From Halalkalicoccus sp. CGA53 (GTDB taxonomy: Archaea; Halobacteriota; Halobacteria; Halobacteriales; Halalkalicoccaceae), in contig NZ_CP144125.1 of NCBI RefSeq assembly GCF_036429475.1, forward strand, positions 1,116,001 to 1,180,000: DNA of 64,000 nucleotides, read 5' to 3'. The notes under the pieces are model-generated. The model was not told where the DNA came from. It was given only the letters and a program-made list of their open reading frames with translations, and made no database searches. Shown piece after piece: positions 42,963 through 51,488 of the stretch. The number at the start of each line of letters is the position of its first letter. The first letter of the stretch is position 1. The translations under genes and the position numbers were made by a program.

Positions 42963-43880
42963 CTACGAGGTCGGGGCGCCGTCGTCGCCGCAACGAGACC
43001 GCTCCCCGGACGTGTACGCGAGCACCGCCTCCCTGTACCCCTCGCGATAGGTCGGATACGAGAGCTCGTAGCCCAGGTCGCGGAGCTTCGCGTTCGAACA
43101 GCGCTTGCTCGTCAGGAGCCGTCGCCGGGCGGCCTCGGAGAGATCTCCCTCGGCGAGTCGCTCCTCCTTCGTCCGTTTCGCCGGTGGCTCCACGCCACAC
43201 TGCTCGGCGAGCCAGTCGGCGAACGCCCACTTGTCCGCGGGTTCGTCGTCGGCGACGAGCACGACCTCCTCCCGCGCGAGTCCCTCCTCGAGCAGGTAGC
43301 GCACCGCCCCGGCAGCGTCCTCTCGGTGGACCATGTTCAGGTAGCCCTCCGTGACCGGTCCCTCCAGGTAGCGCTCTAACCGGTACCGGTCCGGGCCGTA
43401 GAGTCCGGCGAACCGGGTCACTGTACCTGGAATCGGCGACTCCAGCGCGATCCGCTCGGCCTCGGCGAGTACGCCCGTCTTCTCCGTCGTCGGTTCGAGG
43501 GGCGTCTCCTCGTCCACCCAGTCTCCCCCGTGGTCGCCGTAGACGCCCGTGCTGGAGGTGTAGACGAGTCTGGTGGGCGCTCGTTCGCGTCCCGCGAACT
43601 GCCCGACCGCGGTCTGTAGCCCCTCGACGAACACCTCGCTGGCGGCGTCGGCACCCCGTCCACCCGAACTGGCGGCGAAGACGAGCGCGTCGGAATCGGG
43701 TACGGAGGCGAGTGACTCCGGATCGGTCACGTCCGCTCGCACCCCGTCGAAACCGGCCTCCTCGATCACGTCGATACCCTCCTTCGATCGGCGCACCCCG
43801 ACGACGTCGTGTCCTCGGGCGGTCAGCTGTCGACCCAGTTCGATCCCCACGTAGCCACAGCCGAGTATCGCGATCTCCAT
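42963..43880 (-). CDS. NAD(P)-dependent epimerase/dehydratase-like protein
   Basis: A 305-residue Rossmann protein: MEIAILGCGYVGIELGRQL starts the fold with GCGYVG, and VYTSSTGVYGDHGG with the Tyr follows. GCGYVG in place of GxxGxxG places it in the atypical SDR group (YeeZ-like). FAGLYGPDRYRL and KWAFADWLAEQCG complete the pattern. The substrate is unknown. The ATG chosen starts the first strand. Confidence 0.82.
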   Translation of the reverse strand: MEIAILGCGYVGIELGRQLTARGHDVVGVRRSKEGIDVIEEAGFDGVRADVTDPESLASVPDSDALVFAASSGGRGADAASEVFVEGLQTAVGQFAGRERAPTRLVYTSSTGVYGDHGGDWVDEETPLEPTTEKTGVLAEAERIALESPIPGTVTRFAGLYGPDRYRLERYLEGPVTEGYLNMVHREDAAGAVRYLLEEGLAREEVVLVADDEPADKWAFADWLAEQCGVEPPAKRTKEERLAEGDLSEAARRRLLTSKRCSNAKLRDLGYELSYPTYREGYREAVLAYTSGERSRCGDDGAPTS

Positions 43881-43935
43881 GTCCGCGGTTCGGATCGAGC
43901 CGCCAAAACCCCTCCTCCAGCGACCGCGTCCCGTG

Positions 43936-44364
43936 TTACGGCTTTCTGTCCTCGATCGTGTACCGGAGGTGGGCGTACTCCGCGAGGCTCGTCGGCGCAC
44001 GTCCCTCGACCTTCTGCTGGACCTCCTTCGCGTCGAGGTCGAGCTCCAGGTTCGCCGCGAGCGTCTCCACGTCGAGGACCGCCGTCGTCATCCCCATCAG
44101 GAGTCGATCCTGCATCTCTGCCTCGATGATCTCCGCGCTCGGCTCCCCCTCTGAGAGCGCGAGGATCGCCGCCGCTTCCTCCGTACCGAGCTCTGGTGAC
44201 TCGCCGGCGACGAGCGCCTCCAGCAGGGCCTCCTCGATGCCGGTCCCCTCGCTCGCCGTGGCGATCCCCCTCTCCTCGATTACGCCGGCGAGTTCGCGCT
44301 CGTAGCGCTCTCTGAGCGTCTCCGGGGTGAGGTCCTCCGTATCGACCGTCTGGTCGGTGAGCAT
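43936..44364 (-). CDS. Conserved haloarchaeal protein (DUF5791-like)
   Basis: A 142-residue helical acidic protein. The sequence LTPETLRERYERELAGVIEERG is a helix, and LGTEEAAAILALSEGEPSAEIIEAEMQDRLLMGM looks like a compact helical bundle. No catalytic residues stand out. The ATG at the right end removes an implausible extension running into the 80-nt inverted-repeat element. The DUF number is from memory. Confidence 0.65.
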   Translation of the reverse strand: MLTDQTVDTEDLTPETLRERYERELAGVIEERGIATASEGTGIEEALLEALVAGESPELGTEEAAAILALSEGEPSAEIIEAEMQDRLLMGMTTAVLDVETLAANLELDLDAKEVQQKVEGRAPTSLAEYAHLRYTIEDRKP

Positions 44365-44408
44365 TGACTGCGAGAGGGGGCGACCGCCGAAAGGCGTTGT
44401 TCTTTCCC

Positions 44409-44488
44409 ACGAGGACGGGTGTACCAGGTAACCGGTGTTCGCCGACCTGTCCAGACGATCACCGATACGAGACGACACCCGTCCTCGT
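44409..44488. repeat. Perfect 14-bp inverted repeat framing an 80-nt element
   Basis: The arms ACGAGGACGGGTGT (44409-44422) and its exact complement (44475-44488) surround 52 nt. The right arm runs up to the stop codon of the phosphodiesterase-like gene. An overlapping small stem (CCTCGTCA-GT-TGACGAGG, 44483-44500) shares part of the right arm, so two mutually exclusive foldings are possible. Within the loop, CGGTG/CACCG could pair as well. It may be a terminator or an RNA structure between the gene at 44488 and the next at 44364. Confidence 0.55.
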
Positions 44489-45834
44489 CAGTTGACGAGG
44501 CTCGCCCCGTCGAAGCCCTCGCGGTCGTACTCCATCTCCATCAGGTCGAGCAGCGTCGGCGCGATGTCGTAGAGGTTCGCCTCGCCGACGGTGATCTCGG
44601 GGTCGTCGACGAGCAGCGTCGCGTTGTCGAAGCTGTGCATCCCGTTTCGCGGACCGGTGTCGAACACCTCGCCGTGGCCCGAAAAGCCCGATTTGAGGTC
44701 GAAGCCGTGGGCCGGGATTGCCACCAGGTCCGGTGCGATCTCGTCGTGCGCACCCCGGAACGCCTTCTCCTTCTCGACGACGCGCTCACAGACCTGCTTC
44801 CCGTTCGGACCTTCGAGCGCGAGCAGCGCCTCTTTCAGTTCGTCACGGGTCGCCTCGTACTCCTCCTCCGGAACGCCTCCCCGCGGCTCTCTGCCCTCCA
44901 AGTTGATGTAGAACCGACCCGGGATCAGCGAGTACGCTCTCGTCTCGTCGGCGATGTCACCGAGCTCTTCGTGTTCCTCGCCCGAGAACGAGAGCCAGCC
45001 CTCCTCGGCGAGCCACTGGTTGAAGTGGACCTCGTACTCGAGGGTGGTGAAGCCGTGGTCGCTCGCGACGACCATCGTCACGTCCTCGGCGAGCAGCTCC
45101 CTGAGCTCGCCGAGATACTGATCCAGCTTCGTGTAGAACTCGAGGAACTCCTCCCTGTACCGGCCGTCGCGCTCGTAGTCCCGGAAGAGGAAGTGGTTCA
45201 CTCTATCCGTGGTCATGAAGACGCCGAAGAAGAGGTCCCAGTCGTCCTCGGCGACGTAGTGTTTGAACGAGGCGAAGCGGGCATCGAGCGTCTCGTGGGC
45301 GTCCTCGATGAACTCGGTCTTGTCCTTCTCGTGGCCGAGGCGGGCGTTGACGTCGATCCGGTAGTCGTACTCAGCGAGCGTCTTCGCGAGCTCCGCGGGC
45401 ACCGCCGCCTTCTCGACGCTCGGGGAGAGAAAACCCGAGACCATCCGCTGGAGGTTCCGCTGCGGGGGGAAGGTGACGGGGACGTTCATCACCGTCGCGT
45501 CGCGGCCGGCGTCGGTCACCCGGTCCCAGACGCGGGTCGCCTGCACGTCGCGGCCCATCGGGACGTACGTCTCGTAGGAGCCGACTTCGCGGTCCTGAAA
45601 GCCGTAGACGCCCGTCTCGCCGGGATTGACGCCGGTCGTGAGCGACGGCCAGCAGGCGCTCGACTCCGGCGGGACGATGCTGTCGATCGCCCCCGCGCTG
45701 CCCGCCTCGGCGAGCGCCGTCAGGTTCGGAAACGTCCCCGGTTCGTCCTCGATCAGACTGAACGGCACACCGTCGATACCGAAGAAGGCGACGCGCGGGG
45801 CGTCGTCGCCACGCAACCGGTCGAACAGACCCAT
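44488..45834 (-). CDS. Alkaline phosphatase superfamily phosphodiesterase-like protein
   Basis: A 448-residue protein of the type I phosphodiesterase/nucleotide pyrophosphatase group. FFGIDGVPFSLI near residue 17 holds the first metal Asp, PPESSACWPSLTTG near residue 55 holds the nucleophile (Ser or Thr), and VVASDHGF and GFSGHGE carry the remaining metal ligands. Members hydrolyse phosphodiesters or transfer phospho-groups; substrates are diverse. It has no signal peptide, so it acts in the cytosol. Confidence 0.85.
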   Translation of the reverse strand: MGLFDRLRGDDAPRVAFFGIDGVPFSLIEDEPGTFPNLTALAEAGSAGAIDSIVPPESSACWPSLTTGVNPGETGVYGFQDREVGSYETYVPMGRDVQATRVWDRVTDAGRDATVMNVPVTFPPQRNLQRMVSGFLSPSVEKAAVPAELAKTLAEYDYRIDVNARLGHEKDKTEFIEDAHETLDARFASFKHYVAEDDWDLFFGVFMTTDRVNHFLFRDYERDGRYREEFLEFYTKLDQYLGELRELLAEDVTMVVASDHGFTTLEYEVHFNQWLAEEGWLSFSGEEHEELGDIADETRAYSLIPGRFYINLEGREPRGGVPEEEYEATRDELKEALLALEGPNGKQVCERVVEKEKAFRGAHDEIAPDLVAIPAHGFDLKSGFSGHGEVFDTGPRNGMHSFDNATLLVDDPEITVGEANLYDIAPTLLDLMEMEYDREGFDGASLVN

Positions 45835-45887
45835 GGGGGCTCCTACTGGCGTCGGCTACAAGAACCTTCGTCTCCGGGTCTACGGGC

Positions 45888-46004
45888 TCAGTCGGCGGTT
45901 TCGGGCTCTCCCACCGGCGTCTCCGACTCGGGTTCGGGGACGAAGTTCGTCGGGACGACCGTCGGGTGGGCGATGCCGGGACGGGGTCGGTCGTTCGTGG
46001 CCAT
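45888..46004 (-). CDS. Small protein of 38 residues, proline/glutamate rich
   Basis: A frame starting MATNDRPRPGIAHPTVVPTNFVPEPE and ending PETAD. It has normal codon bias, a stand-alone ATG and a clear TATA-like element (GTATTATAATTATG, about 46044-46057 on this strand) upstream. I do not recognise it. It sits in a region where haloarchaeal genomes often carry short, conserved, unnamed genes. Confidence 0.5.
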   Translation of the reverse strand: MATNDRPRPGIAHPTVVPTNFVPEPESETPVGEPETAD

Positions 46005-46215
46005 CACGGGAGTACCTATCCGCTCCACACGAAAAAGATTACCCATAATTATAATACATCCGATCAGGGCGAGGAATTACCCCCGCGTATCGACCGGGGT
46101 TCCCTCGGGTGGTTCTCGTAGAGATCGTCGTCGAAACTCGTCGATCCTCGATCGCGGATCGAACGACATCGGCGTCGCGTGAGCCCACGAAATCCGGACG
46201 GCTACGACGTCCCTC
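46005..46215. other. AT-rich gene-free stretch, promoter region
   Basis: About 210 bp without a convincing gene. Its left third contains AT-rich sequence (CCATAATTATAATAC) that would serve as a TATA box for the 38-residue gene on the minus strand. The remainder has no repeat or coding pattern that I can support. Confidence 0.6.
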
Positions 46216-46749
46216 TCAGCCGAACTGCTCGACGTAGAGCTCCTGGGCGTGTTCGATCGCCTCGATCGCCGCGTCGCGGTCATCCCAGCCGAGGGTCTCC
46301 GTGCGTTTGCCCTCCTCCAGGTTTTTGTAGGTCTCGAAGAACTCGTCGATCTCGTCTCGTGTCTGCTGGGGGAGGTCCGAGAGGTCCTCGACGTGGTCGA
46401 AGCGGGGGTCCTCGGTCGGGACGGCGATCACCTTGTCGTCCTGCTCGCCGTCGTCGTCCATCCGCATCAGCGCGACCGGGCGGGCCTCGATTACGCAGCC
46501 GGGAAAGGTCGAGTCCTCGACGAGCACGAGCACGTCGAACGGGTCGTCGTCGTCGTACCACGAGCGGGGGATGAAGCCGTAGTCACCCGGGTAGTGGACG
46601 TTCGAGTGGAGCACGCGGTCGAGGACCACCGCCGGAATGTCCTTGTCGTACTCGTACTTGTTCCGGTCGCCCTTCAGACACTCGACGACGGCGTAGATCT
46701 CCTCGGGTGCGTTCGGTCCGGTCTCCAGGTCCTCCCACAGGTTGGTCAT
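46216..46749 (-). CDS. ppa: Inorganic pyrophosphatase (family I)
   Basis: A 177-residue soluble pyrophosphatase. It hydrolyses PPi formed in biosynthesis. Metal-binding residues are seen in DYGFIPRSW, DDDPFDVLVL and KVIAVPTEDPRF, all in the expected order. The length matches archaeal family I enzymes. The right-end ATG follows the haloarchaeal pattern MTNLWEDLETGP. It is divergent from the PadR-type gene. Confidence 0.94.
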   Translation of the reverse strand: MTNLWEDLETGPNAPEEIYAVVECLKGDRNKYEYDKDIPAVVLDRVLHSNVHYPGDYGFIPRSWYDDDDPFDVLVLVEDSTFPGCVIEARPVALMRMDDDGEQDDKVIAVPTEDPRFDHVEDLSDLPQQTRDEIDEFFETYKNLEEGKRTETLGWDDRDAAIEAIEHAQELYVEQFG

Positions 46750-46820
46750 GCGTCTGCCCCTGTGACCAGCGGCGAAAAAGCCCTTTCGACCCGTCCCGTC
46801 GGGCCGACGACCCGGTATGA

Positions 46821-46848
46821 ACGGGTAGTAACGTGATCGAATACCCGT
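46821..46848. promoter_or_regulatory. 28-bp inverted repeat, candidate PadR operator
   Basis: The arms ACGGGTA (46821-46827) and TACCCGT (46842-46848) are exact complements separated by 14 bp. The repeat lies 14 bp upstream of a TTAAATA TATA box of the PadR-type gene and about 70 bp from the pyrophosphatase start on the other strand. PadR regulators commonly bind inverted repeats at their own promoter. Binding is inferred. Confidence 0.4.
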
Positions 46849-46862
46849 CGGATTGCCAACTG

Positions 46863-46869
46863 TTAAATA
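46863..46869 (+). promoter_or_regulatory. TATA box of the PadR-type gene
   Basis: TTAAATA is centred about 27 bp before the ATG at 46893, the standard distance for a leaderless haloarchaeal transcript. An upstream purine/CG stretch could serve as BRE. Confidence 0.65.
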
Positions 46870-46892
46870 GGTAGACACCGTCCTCTCTGCTG

Positions 46893-47252
46893 ATGTCAGA
46901 GGCACAAGCAGTTCCGGGCACAGAGCAGACCGCACACGACCTCACGGCGTTTCAGCACAATATCCTCGTCATCCTGTCGGAGGAGGCGATGTACGGGCTG
47001 GCGATCAAGCGTCAGTTAGAGGAGTACTACGGCGCGGAGGTCAACCACGGTCGACTCTACCCCAACCTCGACGACTTAGTCGAGATGGGCTACGTCGAAA
47101 AGAGCGAACTCGACAAGCGGACGAACCAGTACGAACTCACCGACGATGGCTACGAGGTCGTCCTCGGCCAGCTCGACTGGGTCCTCTCGAAGCTCGTCAT
47201 CGACGGCGACAGAGCCGAGGACGTCCGCGCGCTCGTCGACGCACAGCTATAG
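46893..47252 (+). CDS. PadR family transcriptional regulator
   Basis: A 119-residue winged-helix protein. FQHNILVILSEEAMYGLAIKRQLEEYYGAEVNHGRLYPNLDDLVEMGYVEK is the PadR core with the signature YGxxI, GRLYPxLxxL and the following wing KRTNQYELTDDG. Most PadR members repress and are released by phenolic or other ligands; here the ligand and target are unknown. The inverted repeat upstream could be an autoregulatory site. Confidence 0.9.
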   Translation: MSEAQAVPGTEQTAHDLTAFQHNILVILSEEAMYGLAIKRQLEEYYGAEVNHGRLYPNLDDLVEMGYVEKSELDKRTNQYELTDDGYEVVLGQLDWVLSKLVIDGDRAEDVRALVDAQL

Positions 47253-47263
47253 AACAGACGACA

Positions 47264-47827
47264 TCACTCGGTTTCTTTCGCGACCTCGACCACCAGCGAG
47301 AGCGAGCGCTCTATCGCCGCGCGCTGGTCCGCACTCGGCCAGGCGTTGCGCACGAAGTAGTCGGTGAGGAACTCCTCGCGCTCTCGCTCGCCGGCTGTCT
47401 CCATCCGTCGGGCGTAGTGGTTTCCCATGAAATCCGCGAACGTCTCCGCGTTCTCGCCGTGGACCTCGCCGTACTTCGCTCTCACCCGCCTCGCGAGCGC
47501 GCGGTTGTGCGCCTCGACGCTCTCCCAGTCCTCCGGATCGGCCGCCCCGGTGAGCCTGATCTCGACCGCTCGGTCGATCTCCTCGATCCGTTCCGGGTGG
47601 ATCGTGCCCCCCTCTTCCCACCCCTCGGGGTGGAGTACCAGCACCTCCTCCTCGCCGTTCTCTCTGACCCGTGTCGTGAAGCCGCGGTTCGAGAGCAGTT
47701 CGTCTCGCTCCTCGCGGTAGGCCGACGCCTCCCCGTCGTCGACCGCCGCACGCGCGAGCCGCGTCAGCCGCTCCGCTCTCCTGACGACTTCCTCACCCAG
47801 CTCCTCCCGGTGGTCTCTCTCAGCCAT
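47264..47827 (-). CDS. RNase HI operon protein (DUF7108-like)
   Basis: A 187-residue acidic helical protein. RAERLTRLARAAVDDGEASAYREERDELLSNRGF, a VLVLHPEGWEEGGTIHPERI middle and a C-terminal FADFMGNHYARRMETAG are features of the family that regularly accompanies rnhA in haloarchaea and is named for it. It overlaps the rnhA stop by eight bases, so translation is coupled. Its biochemical role is unknown; a part in R-loop or primer processing is only inferred from the pairing. Confidence 0.78.
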   Translation of the reverse strand: MAERDHREELGEEVVRRAERLTRLARAAVDDGEASAYREERDELLSNRGFTTRVRENGEEEVLVLHPEGWEEGGTIHPERIEEIDRAVEIRLTGAADPEDWESVEAHNRALARRVRAKYGEVHGENAETFADFMGNHYARRMETAGEREREEFLTDYFVRNAWPSADQRAAIERSLSLVVEVAKETE

Positions 47828-48413
47828 CGTCCAACGCCTCGTTCGCCAGTTCGTCCGCGCGGCGGTTTATCTCGCGCGGAACGTGCTCGATCGACCACCG
47901 GTCGAACCCCGAGAGCAGCTCGCGGACCCGGACCCGGCGCTCTCTCAGCTCCGGGTCGTTCGTGTTCCACTCGCCTCTGACCTGTTTCACGATCAGCTCG
48001 GAGTCCCCCCGGAGGTCGACCTCGTCGAAGCCGTAATCGGTCGCGGCCGAGAGCGCGCGTATCAGTGCCTCGTACTCCGCGCGGTTGTTCGTCGTCTTCC
48101 CCAGGCGTTCGCCCCCTTCGGCGACGATCCCGCCCGAGGAGACGAGCACCCAGCCGGCGGCGGACGGGCCTGGGTTTCCCCGACACGCCCCGTCGAAGTA
48201 GGCGTGGACGCGCCCGCCCTCCTCTCGCAACAGCGCCTCGATGTCCCGTGGACGCTTGCCCTGGATCACGACCGTCCCGTCGTAAGCGACCGCCACCGCG
48301 TCCCCGTGTTCGGCCCGCCACAGCTCGTGGTCGGTGTTGCCGGGGTGGACCTCCGCGCCCACCTCGCGCAGGCGCTCTCTGGCCTCGTCCGGATCGCAGT
48401 CGACGGTCGGCAT
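47820..48413 (-). CDS. rnhA: Ribonuclease HI
   Basis: A 197-residue type 1 RNase H that cleaves RNA in RNA-DNA hybrids. The catalytic acids are seen in AYFDGACRGNPG, NNRAEYEALI and GDSELIVKQ, and a last Asp lies in RRADELAN. The N-terminal 65 residues (VDCDPDEARERL through IEALL) are an extra domain common in haloarchaeal RnhA. The ATG was chosen because a GATATAAC TATA box sits 28 bp upstream; the long upstream extension is unlikely. Confidence 0.92.
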   Translation of the reverse strand: MPTVDCDPDEARERLREVGAEVHPGNTDHELWRAEHGDAVAVAYDGTVVIQGKRPRDIEALLREEGGRVHAYFDGACRGNPGPSAAGWVLVSSGGIVAEGGERLGKTTNNRAEYEALIRALSAATDYGFDEVDLRGDSELIVKQVRGEWNTNDPELRERRVRVRELLSGFDRWSIEHVPREINRRADELANEALDDG

Positions 48414-48436
48414 CGAGCCGAGGTCGCCGGTACTCG

Positions 48437-48444
48437 GATATAAC
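48437..48444 (-). promoter_or_regulatory. TATA box of the rnhA operon
   Basis: GTTATATC on the minus strand is centred 28 bp upstream of the rnhA ATG. This supports the chosen start and a leaderless mRNA. Haloarchaeal rnhA thus has its own promoter separate from the divergent TFB gene. Confidence 0.6.
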
Positions 48445-48594
48445 GGCTTTGGTATGTGTTCGGCGCGGAAAGCCCCGCGATACCGGCGCCCTCCGGTGGT
48501 TATCTGTAACTGCGAGGTCGATCCTGTCGCCTGACTCACGACACAGTTCGAACCGAGGGTTTAAGTGTTTTGGTAGTACTACTATTTAAGTGCG

Positions 48595-49557
48595 ATGACA
48601 CGGTCCACCCGACAACGGGAGCGCGAGCGTGAGGCGCAGCAGACCAGCGAGGACGAGGGGGTTCGGGCGTGTCCCGAGTGTTCGTCCGAGGACCTGGTGA
48701 AGAGCTCGGACCGGGGCGAGCTCGTCTGTGATGACTGCGGCCTCGTCGTCGAGGAGGGATCGATCGACCCGGGTCCGGAGTGGCGGGCGTTCAACCACAC
48801 CGAACGCCAGCAGAAGTCGCGCGTGGGGGCGCCGACGACCCAGACGATGCACGACAAGGGGCTCACGACCACCATCGACTGGAAGGACAAGGACGCGTAC
48901 GGTCGCTCTATCTCCTCGAAGAAACGAAGCCAGATGCACCGGTTGCGAAAGTGGCAGGAGCGGATCCGGACGAAGGACGCCGGCGAGCGCAACCTGCAGT
49001 TCGCGCTCAGCGAGATCGACCGGATGGCGAGCGCGCTGGGGGTACCGCGCTCGGTTCGCGAGGTGGCGAGCGTCATCTACCGTCGCGCACTCAAGGAGGA
49101 CCTCATCCGTGGGCGGTCGATCGAGGGCGTCGCCACCTCGGCGCTCTACGCCGCCTGCCGGAAGGAGGGTATCCCGCGCAGTCTCGAGGAGATCAGCGAG
49201 GTCTCGCGCGTCGAGCGAAAGGAGATCGGCCGGACCTACCGGTACATCTCCCAGGAGCTCGGCCTCGAGATGCGCCCGGTCGACCCGAAGAAGTACGTTC
49301 CCCGGTTCTGCTCCGAACTCGAACTGAGCGAGGAGGTCCAGTCGAAGGCCAACGAGATCATCGAGACGACCGCCGAACAGGGGCTGCTCTCGGGCAAGTC
49401 CCCCACGGGCTACGCCGCCGCGGCGATCTACGCCGCGTCGCTGCTCTGTAACGAGAAGAAGACCCAGCGCGAGGTCGCCGACGTCGCGCAGGTGACCGAG
49501 GTCACGATCCGCAACCGGTACCAGGAACAGATCGAGGCGATGGGCATCCACAGCTAA
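48595..49557 (+). CDS. tfb: Transcription initiation factor IIB (TFB)
   Basis: A 320-residue archaeal TFIIB. The zinc ribbon cysteines are Cys26, Cys29, Cys45 and Cys48, followed by the B-finger ([22 protein letters not shown]) and two cyclin repeats (about 115-210 and 215-320). In the second repeat, [17 protein letters not shown] is the BRE-recognising helix-turn-helix. It recruits RNA polymerase to TBP-TATA complexes. Haloarchaea keep several TFBs; which one this is cannot be told. Confidence 0.95.
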   Translation: MTRSTRQREREREAQQTSEDEGVRACPECSSEDLVKSSDRGELVCDDCGLVVEEGSIDPGPEWRAFNHTERQQKSRVGAPTTQTMHDKGLTTTIDWKDKDAYGRSISSKKRSQMHRLRKWQERIRTKDAGERNLQFALSEIDRMASALGVPRSVREVASVIYRRALKEDLIRGRSIEGVATSALYAACRKEGIPRSLEEISEVSRVERKEIGRTYRYISQELGLEMRPVDPKKYVPRFCSELELSEEVQSKANEIIETTAEQGLLSGKSPTGYAAAAIYAASLLCNEKKTQREVADVAQVTEVTIRNRYQEQIEAMGIHS

Positions 49558-49671
49558 CGCGCTCCACCCCGCGGACGGACTTTTCGGCGTAGCGTCTCCG
49601 GATACGGGAGACAGCTCTTTCCCAGCGACGCGGGCCGAACGTTCAAATCCGCGCGCCTCCTTCACCCACCA

Positions 49672-50943
49672 ATGCGCCTCGACGAGTTCGTAGAGGACCT
49701 GGAGACCGACGAGCGCGCCGAGATGCGTCGTCTCGCCCGGGAGAAGTCCTACGCGATCACCGACTACCTCACGGAGTTCGAGGACCGGTTCGAGTCGGTC
49801 GTCTCGGGCGACTCGCTGTTCGGCAGCGTCTCCCCCTCGATCTTCGTCGGGCGGTCGTCGTACCCCGAGGTCTCGACGGGCCTGCTCTCGCCCGTCGGCG
49901 ACGAGGACCGGGCGACCGAGTACGTCACCTCCGGGGACTGGTACGACCAGGGGATCGCAATCGAGGACGTCTACCAGTACCGGTCTGGACTGCTCAACTC
50001 GACGCGCTCGGCCCGCGTGAACGTCGAGGACGTCTGGGACGGCTTCGTCGGCGTCCAGCGCGAGGTCGCGATCGCCGATCGGCCGGTCGACGTCGAGATC
50101 GGCCTCTCGGGCTCGCCCGACCTGGACTTCGGACTCGACGACATCGCCACCCCGACCGGCCCGCACGCGCGCGCCGAGCGTGCCGACTTAGCGGAGAACC
50201 CCTCGGTACCGAAGGCGGTCGAGAAGACGCTCTCTGACGACGACTGGAAGGCCGAGGGGGCGATGACGTACCTGTACAGGAGAGGGTTCGACGTCTACGA
50301 GATCAACAAGATCCTCTCGGCGGGTGCACTCGGGATCGGGGAGCGGAGGCGACTGGTCCCCACGCGCTGGTCGATCACGGCCGTCGACGATACCGTTGGA
50401 AAGTACCTCCGGGGGACGGTCCGGAACGCGCCGAGCGTCGATAGCGTCGAGGTCTACACGAACGAGTACGTCGGAAACCGCTACTGGATCGTTTTAACAC
50501 CCGGCAACTGGGAGTTCGAACTCGTCGAGATGAAGTCGCCGGGGAGCGTCTGGAACCCGGATCTAGATGGCACGTACTGGGTCGCGAGCGACCACGAGGG
50601 CTACGACGGTCGGACCGAGTACGTCACCGGGGGGACCTCCGGCGCATACTACGCCGCCAGGGTGGGTGCGCTCGAACACCTCGCCGACCGTGGCCGGCAG
50701 GCGAAGGTCCTCGTCCTCCGGGAGGTCACCGACGAGCAGTGGGCGCCGGTCGGCGTCTGGCAGGTCAGAGAGAGCGTCAGGAACGCCTTCGACGGCGAGT
50801 GGGGCGAGGCGGAGTCGCTCGCGGAGGCGGTGACGACGCTCTCCGATCGGCTGCCGATCTCCCAGGAGCGCCTCCGTCGCTCCTCGGAACTCGTCGCGGG
50901 CGTCCAGTCCTCGCTGGCCGACTTCGGACGATCTGTCGGCTGA
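49672..50943 (+). CDS. nreA: Archaeal DNA repair protein NreA
   Basis: A 423-residue Nre-family protein. The N-terminus holds FVGRSSYPEVSTGLLSPVGDE; later YWIVLTPGNWEFELVEMKSPGSVW is conserved. At the C-terminus VQSSLADFG contains a PCNA-interaction-like box QxxLxxF (412-418). Nre proteins act in DNA repair via PCNA, with mutants sensitive to mitomycin C in Haloferax as I recall. A TTCAAAT promoter element lies 27 bp before the ATG. Confidence 0.88.
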   Translation: MRLDEFVEDLETDERAEMRRLAREKSYAITDYLTEFEDRFESVVSGDSLFGSVSPSIFVGRSSYPEVSTGLLSPVGDEDRATEYVTSGDWYDQGIAIEDVYQYRSGLLNSTRSARVNVEDVWDGFVGVQREVAIADRPVDVEIGLSGSPDLDFGLDDIATPTGPHARAERADLAENPSVPKAVEKTLSDDDWKAEGAMTYLYRRGFDVYEINKILSAGALGIGERRRLVPTRWSITAVDDTVGKYLRGTVRNAPSVDSVEVYTNEYVGNRYWIVLTPGNWEFELVEMKSPGSVWNPDLDGTYWVASDHEGYDGRTEYVTGGTSGAYYAARVGALEHLADRGRQAKVLVLREVTDEQWAPVGVWQVRESVRNAFDGEWGEAESLAEAVTTLSDRLPISQERLRRSSELVAGVQSSLADFGRSVG

Positions 50944-51026
50944 GCGACGACCGTTCTAGCGTGTATATATTCCATCCCTCCGTCCTAGGCATAGTTTTAG
51001 TACGAGGGGATTAGAACGATGACAGT

Positions 51027-51488
51027 ATGATCGGATCGTTCGACGACCCACTCGACATCGACCTCTACCTGCGAGAGGGCGCCACGAGCGCGCGCCCCAG
51101 ACAGGACGCGCTCCGTGCGCGACTCGACCGCCTCGCGTCGACGCCGCTCGTCTCGGCGTACAGGACACACACCTGGCCGGCGCGCGTGAGCACCGACGGG
51201 GACCCCGAGCGCATCGACCGGATCGAGGAGTGGGAGGCCTGGGCGGAGAGCCGGGGCGTCTCGCTCGCCCCGGCGTTCGAGCGTCACGAGGCGGGTTCGC
51301 TCGTCTCCGAGGCGGGGTACGAGGAGGTCGTGCTCCCGGTCGTCTGGATCGACGTCACGGCGGGCGACGAGCGGCTGATCGCCCCACACGTCGGCGAGAC
51401 GCCGTTCACGGTGCCCGAGTTCGTCACCGCGCTTGAGACCCGCGACGGCCCCGGCGACGTCGGGCCGATCGCGCGCACCGTCGCGTAG
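51027..51488 (+). CDS. Conserved haloarchaeal protein, function unknown
   Basis: A 153-residue acidic protein. The first half (REGATSARPRQDALRARLDRLASTPLVSAYRTHTWPARV) and the second (EEVVLPVVWIDVTAGDERLIAPHVGETPFTVPEFVTALE) suggest an alpha/beta fold without catalytic motif. I do not recognise the family beyond its frequent presence in halophiles. A TTTAGTA element lies about 28 bp upstream of the ATG. Confidence 0.65.
   Translation: MIGSFDDPLDIDLYLREGATSARPRQDALRARLDRLASTPLVSAYRTHTWPARVSTDGDPERIDRIEEWEAWAESRGVSLAPAFERHEAGSLVSEAGYEEVVLPVVWIDVTAGDERLIAPHVGETPFTVPEFVTALETRDGPGDVGPIARTVA

Noticed and set aside
49611-49671. Possible tRNA, from a GTTCAAATCC run
   Set aside because: No acceptor stem or cloverleaf can be formed in the preceding 75 bases; the run is better read as the TATA region of nreA.
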